7,694 nt of DNA, taken from JBGLNJ01 sp964353405 (lineage in GTDB: Bacteria; Chloroflexota; Anaerolineae; Fen-1058). Shown piece after piece: positions 5,801-7,694 of this stretch (its first letter is position 1; every line of letters begins with the position of its first letter). The notes under the pieces are model-generated. The model ran no database searches. It was given only the letters and a program-made list of their open reading frames with translations, and had not been told where the DNA came from. The stretch is taken from assembly GCA_964353405.1 (NCBI GenBank), contig CAYGWJ010000273.1, positions 1-7,694 of the forward strand. Direction: 5' to 3'. Position numbers and translations under genes: made by a program.

Positions 5801-6172
5801 TGCCCGTTCGCCTTGTTCCCGTTCACGCCCACGAGGGGCAACACTACCCTCAGTCACCGTGACCTTGACGCCGTCCTTGAGCAACTGGTAGATTTCGTGA
5901 TTGGCGTTGACCGCACTCATCGCGCTGCGGTCGCGGGTCAATTCTTCGATGGCGAGGTCGAGCGCCTCAACGGGCAAATCGGGGTTGAGTTTGTGCAGCG
6001 CCGCGCGCAGGCGGGGTATGAGCACAACCTGGCCGGTGGTCTCGCGGCCCAACGTCCCATGCGGGCCGATGATCTCTTCAAAGCAGTCGGCGGTTTGCCA
6101 GCCGAGTTGGGCAAACAGCGCCATCGTCGCGTGTTCCAGAGCTTGTTCGGAATCTGAGTGGACGTGGCTCAT
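2876..6172 (-). CDS. hsdR: Type I restriction endonuclease R subunit (HsdR)
   Basis: HsdR translocates DNA with ATP and cleaves it far from the recognition site, as part of the R2M2S complex. Residues about 142-250 are the PD-(D/E)xK nuclease domain, with D174 and VELK E188/K190 present. The SF2 motor follows: Walker A HTQGSGKS (323-330), DEAH 428-431, motif III YTGTPL (454-459) and motif VI QTIARANR (719-726). The C-terminal part (from about 830, VNVDRLFKAILPDP) is the region that contacts the methylase in this family. At 1098 residues it is of normal length and appears functional. Two short segments, residues about 109-134 and 604-623, are encoded by copies of a palindromic repeat. The start ATG 6172 has only a weak GAGAG ribosome site; a promoter lies at 6212-6238. 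No hsdM or complete hsdS is in the window. Confidence 0.96.
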   Translation of the reverse strand: MSHVHSDSEQALEHATMALFAQLGWQTADCFEEIIGPHGTLGRETTGQVVLIPRLRAALHKLNPDLPVEALDLAIEELTRDRSAMSAVNANHEIYQLLKDGVKVTVTEGSVAPRGREREQGERAQERAQGPMLQGEGESPQAVRVIDWNTPVNNDFFLASQFWVSGEMYKRRADLVGFVNGLPLVFVELKSSHKKLKTAYDNNLRDYKVTLPQLFWHNALIILSNGSHSLLGSLTAEWEHFADWQRINSEGEQGIISLDTMIRGTCEPTRLLDVVENFILYAETKGGLVKLVARNHQYLGVNNAIQAVQDMRANQGRLGVFWHTQGSGKSYSMVFFAQKVLRKLPGNWTFVIVTDRQDLDNQIYKNFASAGAVTEPEDAVRAESGEHLKQLLQEDHRYVFTLIQKFHTRKGGRYPVLSERSDVIVMPDEAHRTQYDALALNMRNGLPNAAFIAYTGTPLMAGEEKTRAVFGSYISIYNFKQSADDGNTVPLYYENRIPELQLTNQDLNRDMEQLLEEVELDETQEAKLEREFSREYHLITRDDRLDKVAEDIVLHFMGRGSLRVGKAMVVSIDKATAVRMYDKVQAHWKKHLAYLKAELEEVESSLAPRGRWAQERAQGAMLQDRRAELEAKVKVMQETDMAVVVSQSQNEIEDIQKKGADITPHRKRMLAEDLDTKFKDPADPFRIVFVCAMWMTGFDVPCCSTIYLDKPMRNHTLMQTIARANRVFPDKVNGLIVDYIGVFRDLQHALAIYGSASGGGVQPGELPVQGKAALVEKLRQAVAEATATCAELGIDLDAVQAAEGFQRVKLLEDAVEAVLVNDETKRKFLGQVVNVDRLFKAILPDPAANEFSPTRAALVVITDKLRSELPDVDISDVMADVETLLDRSVAAQAYVIHEPAASYDLSRIDFRQLRKAFAQGRKHTEAARLQAAISAKLQRMVALNKSRLDYAEQFQKMIDEYNAGASDVDLHFARLVAFVQGLNDEEQRGIAEQLSEEELAVFDLLTRPDIKLTRAERTQVKQVAQELLVTLKAERLVLDWRKKQQTRAMVRQAIEVSLDRLPSIYTTALYQQKCEAVYQHVYESYFSEGRSVYRAHGI
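4306..4362 (-). repeat. In-frame palindromic element, copy A (57 bp) in hsdR
   Basis: The element begins GTAGCATAGCGCC (4306-4318) and ends GGGGCTAGGCTAC (4350-4362); the ends are inverted copies matching at 11 of 13 positions. Its 57 bp are exactly 19 codons. On the hsdR strand it encodes about residues 604-623, including LAPRGRWAQERAQGAMLQ, between two helical segments of the second motor lobe where family members have a variable linker. It is related to the copy at 5773-5847, to which it aligns with one 18-bp gap. Confidence 0.7.
5773..5847 (-). repeat. In-frame palindromic element, copy B (75 bp) in hsdR
   Basis: It starts with GTAGCATAGGGCC (5773-5785) and ends with GCAACACTAC (5838-5847), with ends that are inverted but more diverged than in copy A. 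Its 75 bp are 25 codons, so the frame is kept. It encodes about residues 109-134 (VAPRGREREQGERAQERAQG and MLQ), in the turn between the N-terminal helical region and the nuclease domain. It is 18 bp longer than copy A because a TTGTGCCCGTTC-like unit is repeated inside it. Confidence 0.7.
5929..5994 (-). repeat. Segment of hsdR repeated at the right edge
   Basis: These 66 bases (HsdR residues about 60-82) align without gaps to 7629-7694 with about 56 identities by my count. The second copy belongs to the chimeric HsdR-HsdS frame. Confidence 0.85.
6063..6156 (-). repeat. 5' end of hsdR repeated at 6988-7083
   Basis: HsdR residues about 6-37 recur in the same orientation at 6988-7083. The longest identical run is 40 bases (6084-6123 with 7009-7048). 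The pair brackets the antitoxin gene and the broken PIN gene as direct repeats about 0.9 kb apart. Confidence 0.9.
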
Positions 6173-6211
6173 GGATGACTCTCATAGAGAATGGCAAGTG
6201 GCGACGAGTGC

Positions 6212-6238
6212 ATTTTACCACAGACAGCGCCAAATCAA
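6212..6238 (-). promoter_or_regulatory. Promoter of hsdR
   Basis: Reading the minus strand, TAAAAT (6217-6212) is preceded by TGG, an extended -10. TTGATT (6238-6233) lies 15 bp upstream. Transcription would begin near 6205, giving a leader of about 33 nt. It is back to back with the antitoxin promoter at 6250-6278. Confidence 0.55.
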
Positions 6239-6249
6239 GATTCCGCGTC

Positions 6250-6278
6250 TTGCGACGGGGGACATTGTAGACTATAAT
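6250..6278 (+). promoter_or_regulatory. Promoter of the AbrB/PIN operon
   Basis: TTGCGA (6250-6255) and a perfect TATAAT (6273-6278) are separated by 17 bp, the best-spaced promoter in the window. Transcription would start near 6285, about 37 nt before ATG 6322. AbrB-type antitoxins commonly repress their own promoter, and this one lies next to the hsdR promoter. Confidence 0.75.
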
Positions 6279-6321
6279 CTGGTCAGGCTGATGAGTGCTG
6301 CCGAGGGGGAAACCTACCTGG

Positions 6322-6624
6322 ATGACGTCAAAACTGTCGAGTGCGGGACGGCTCACCATCCCGCAAAAACTCAGGGCGCGCTTGGGCGTCCATGAGGGCG
6401 ATCAAGTGTTGCTTCATAAAGTGTCTGAGGGCGTCATTCTGTTGAGCACCTCCAAGCTGTCCCGCCCTCAAATCGCCAGCCATTTGTTGCGCAGCCTGGT
6501 CAAGGGGATTGGCCCTGTCGCCGAACAACTGGGGATTTACGACGAACAAGACCTCGATCCGCTGATCCAGGCTATCCGCGAGCGCACCTACGCAGAACGC
6601 TATGGAACGGCCCAGACGCCTTAG
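6322..6624 (+). CDS. SpoVT-AbrB domain antitoxin (VapB-type)
   Basis: The chosen start ATG 6322 gives 100 residues beginning MTSKLSSAGRLTIPQKLRA, the swapped-hairpin DNA-binding fold of AbrB/MazE-type antitoxins (about 1-43). A helical C-terminal part follows (about 48-95, including a DEQDLDPLIQAIRERTY segment), which in such antitoxins wraps the toxin. A frame extension to GTG 6295 exists, but it begins only about 10 nt after the predicted transcription start. GAGGGGGA at 6303-6310 can serve as a somewhat distant ribosome site. The gene overlaps the PIN toxin gene by 23 nt, as expected for a pair. It is intact, whereas the toxin gene is not, so it may persist as a free DNA-binding regulator. 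Confidence 0.85.
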   Translation: MTSKLSSAGRLTIPQKLRARLGVHEGDQVLLHKVSEGVILLSTSKLSRPQIASHLLRSLVKGIGPVAEQLGIYDEQDLDPLIQAIRERTYAERYGTAQTP

Positions 6625-6998
6625 GGTGTTTGCCGATGCCAATGTCCTGATCCGTGGCGTCACGTTCCCGCGTTACCCCTACGAGATTCTGCGCCTGGCC
6701 GCCCGGCACAAGATTGTCCTCGTTCTTTCTCCGCTTGTTTTGGACGATGCCCGCCGCTACCTGGCGGAGCTTTTCCCGGAGCATCTCCTCAAGCTAAGTG
6801 GATTATCTTCTTTCCACCGACGCCGATTTGACTGACGTGAACGAGAGCACCGCAGGACTGCGCCGGCTCATGTCGCCGGGCAGGGTAATGAAAGTCGGGG
6901 CGTTTCTCGACGAGATCATGGGCTGGAGCCACAGCCGGCTAAACACCATCAGCAAGAGACGGTGGAGCGAAATCAAAGGCGACGTTTGGGGCCGATGA
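6602..6998 (+). pseudogene. PIN-domain toxin (VapC-type), internal deletion and frameshift
   Basis: The N-terminal part (6602 to about 6796) reads RVFADANVLIRGVTFPRYPY onward, with the first catalytic Asp of the PIN fold (D12), and continues to FPEHLLKL. The frame then shifts. The C-terminal part continues from about 6798 in another frame with VDYLLSTDADLTD and MSPGRVMKVGAFL, ending at TGA 6996-6998. Members of this putative toxin PIN family are about 170-190 residues. The two parts together are about 130, so roughly 130-160 bp, including central acidic metal ligands, seem to be missing. The last codons (WGR) already lie in hsdR-derived sequence. It should not encode an active RNase; the first frame alone would make 77 residues ending at 6835. 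Confidence 0.85.
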
Positions 6999-7124
6999 CT
7001 TTTCAAAACAGTCGGCGGTTTGCCAGCCGAGTTGGGCAAACAGCGCCACCGTCGCGTGTTCAAGGGCCTCTTCAGAATCGGGATAGGTGTGGGCCAGAGG
7101 GAACTCACGGCTGCAACGGCTCAC
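6939..7124 (-). pseudogene. Remnant of a second hsdR gene (N-terminus)
   Basis: From GTG 7124 the frame encodes a short non-homologous start, then LAHTYPDSEEALEHATVALF and AQLGWQTADCFEK, nearly identical to HsdR residues 3-33. After the Glu-Lys a single base is missing relative to the intact gene, so the frame shifts. DNA similarity continues a few codons to about 6988 and then stops where the PIN pseudogene begins. The rest of this 61-residue frame is antisense to the PIN remnant and has no meaning. The GTG start overlaps the end of the upstream 129-residue gene by 20 bases, so the ancestral hsdR copy may have been coupled to it. Differences from the intact hsdR suggest a related copy and not a recent duplicate. 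Confidence 0.8.
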
Positions 7125-7494
7125 GCAATCCGCGCCGGACAGCCTCGTGCAGTGCCTGGGCCTTGCGCAGCAACATCTCCTGGTAAATCTGCATCAAGAC
7201 AAGCAATTCGGAACGTTCGGCTTCAGTCAGCGTTTCGGCCTGTTGCTTGTTCGACAAGCGGCTGAATTGCCGGTCTTGCGCTGGTTCCATTTGCGCGTCG
7301 GCCAGCGCCAGAACCTGGTCATCGGGCAGAGTTGAGAGAGACGGGGCGGCCTCGGCCTGCGAGCCGAGCGGAGGCAATGAGAGCGCGATGGTATCGGCCA
7401 GTAGGTCGGACATGCGCTGGCCCGATAGCCGCGCTAGGCTCGCCGCGCGGCGGTAAACCTCATCCGGTAATGTGACCATCACTTGAGTGCTCAT
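7105..7494 (-). CDS. Ribbon-helix-helix-like small protein of unknown role
   Basis: The first 45 or so residues (MSTQVMVTLPDEVYRRAASL, then ARLSGQRMSDLLADTI) fit a ribbon-helix-helix: a short beta strand, a helix, a turn and a second helix, as in CopG-type antitoxin repressors. A variable linker follows (about 45-75), then a long charged helical part (about 76-129) with LTEAERSELLVLMQIYQEML and a KAQALHEAVRRGLREPL end. I recognise this as a family found repeatedly in Chloroflexota and cyanobacterial genomes but know no proven function. An AAAGGGG ribosome site precedes ATG 7494, and a TATACT box (7531-7526, minus strand) lies upstream. Downstream it overlaps the remnant hsdR start. It may be an antitoxin-like repressor whose partner was replaced. 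Confidence 0.75.
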   Translation of the reverse strand: MSTQVMVTLPDEVYRRAASLARLSGQRMSDLLADTIALSLPPLGSQAEAAPSLSTLPDDQVLALADAQMEPAQDRQFSRLSNKQQAETLTEAERSELLVLMQIYQEMLLRKAQALHEAVRRGLREPLQP

Positions 7495-7525
7495 CAGCTT
7501 GCCCCTTTCTTTCAGGCTGTCCTCA

Positions 7526-7531
7526 AGTATA
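7526..7531 (-). promoter_or_regulatory. Possible -10 box for the ribbon-helix-helix-like gene
   Basis: TATACT on the minus strand lies 32 nt before ATG 7494 and just after the stop of the chimeric frame (7555). No convincing -35 sequence is seen at 16-18 bp, so this is only a candidate. Confidence 0.3.
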
Positions 7532-7554
7532 CACCAAATGACGAAGGACGAACG

Positions 7555-7694
7555 CTATTCGGGGCCTGCCATCCGCACCTCGACGTGATCCACGTCCAAC
7601 TCACCCGAAATCAGCCGAGGAAATAACAGGTCGCGCGTCAATCCCTCGATGGCGAGGTCGAGCGCCTCGGTGGGCACATCGGGGTTGAGCTTTG
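7555..7694 (-). CDS. Chimeric HsdR-HsdS frame, partial at the right edge
   Basis: The frame enters from the right edge and ends with TAG at 7557-7555. Its first visible part, KLNPDVPTEALDLAIEGLTR, matches HsdR residues 61-80. The continuation LLFPRLISGELDV is the typical C-terminal signature of the type I specificity subunit HsdS (usual form DLLLPRLxSGELDV), and 11 more residues end the frame. DNA similarity to hsdR stops at 7629, inside a stretch encoding LTRD that both genes could share, so I infer microhomology recombination. No start is visible; the product would be small if it begins like HsdR. It may be a scar and not a working gene. Confidence 0.7.
   Translation of the reverse strand, partial: KLNPDVPTEALDLAIEGLTRDLLFPRLISGELDVDHVEVRMAGPE

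Noticed and set aside
4306..5847. The two hsdR repeats as a CRISPR or IS remnant
   Set aside because: There are only two diverged copies 1.4 kb apart inside coding sequence, with no spacers and no transposase.

Overview
The window looks like a piece of a GC-rich bacterial chromosome, most likely from the Chloroflexota. I infer this from the gene families: a CarD/CdnL-type RNA polymerase binding protein, a single-RRM RNA-binding protein, a death-like-domain membrane protein with a Pro/Thr linker, and MNT/HEPN, AbrB/PIN and ribbon-helix-helix small genes. There is no rRNA or tRNA to settle the taxon. The region has accessory, defence-island character: one large restriction gene is surrounded by broken toxin-antitoxin genes and by fragments of other type I restriction genes.

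Layout, left to right. 1-333 (+): the end of an MntA-type nucleotidyltransferase, overlapped by a HepT-type toxin gene that appears to have lost its middle, then a strong intrinsic terminator. 334-1662 (+): a promoter region and a 323-residue membrane protein with an N-terminal death-like (effector-associated) domain, one transmembrane helix, a Pro/Thr/Ser linker and a four-cysteine beta-rich outer domain. It ends in a convergent hairpin region. 1663-2808 (-): a CarD-like gene and an RRM gene. The RRM gene has its own extended -10 promoter and a leader of about 200 nt that contains a terminator hairpin. 2833-6238 (-): hsdR, the motor and nuclease subunit of a type I restriction enzyme, full length with all motifs. 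It carries two in-frame copies of a short palindromic DNA element. 6250-6998 (+): an AbrB-type antitoxin gene divergent from hsdR, and a PIN toxin gene broken by an internal deletion and frameshift. 6988-7694 (-): a frameshifted second copy of the hsdR 5' end, a 129-residue ribbon-helix-helix-like protein, and at the edge an open frame joining an HsdR segment to an HsdS C-terminal tail.

Together the right half records repeated recombination among type I restriction genes. Two diverged hsdR fragments, one fused to hsdS sequence, lie beside an intact hsdR. No hsdM or complete hsdS is in view, so HsdR would need partners encoded elsewhere. Both toxin genes (HepT-like and PIN) lost their catalytic middle, while a promoter, an antitoxin gene or a terminator around them stayed intact. 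The strongest candidates for something new are the in-frame palindromic elements in hsdR, the RRM-gene leader, the death-like-domain receptor and the HsdR-HsdS chimera.
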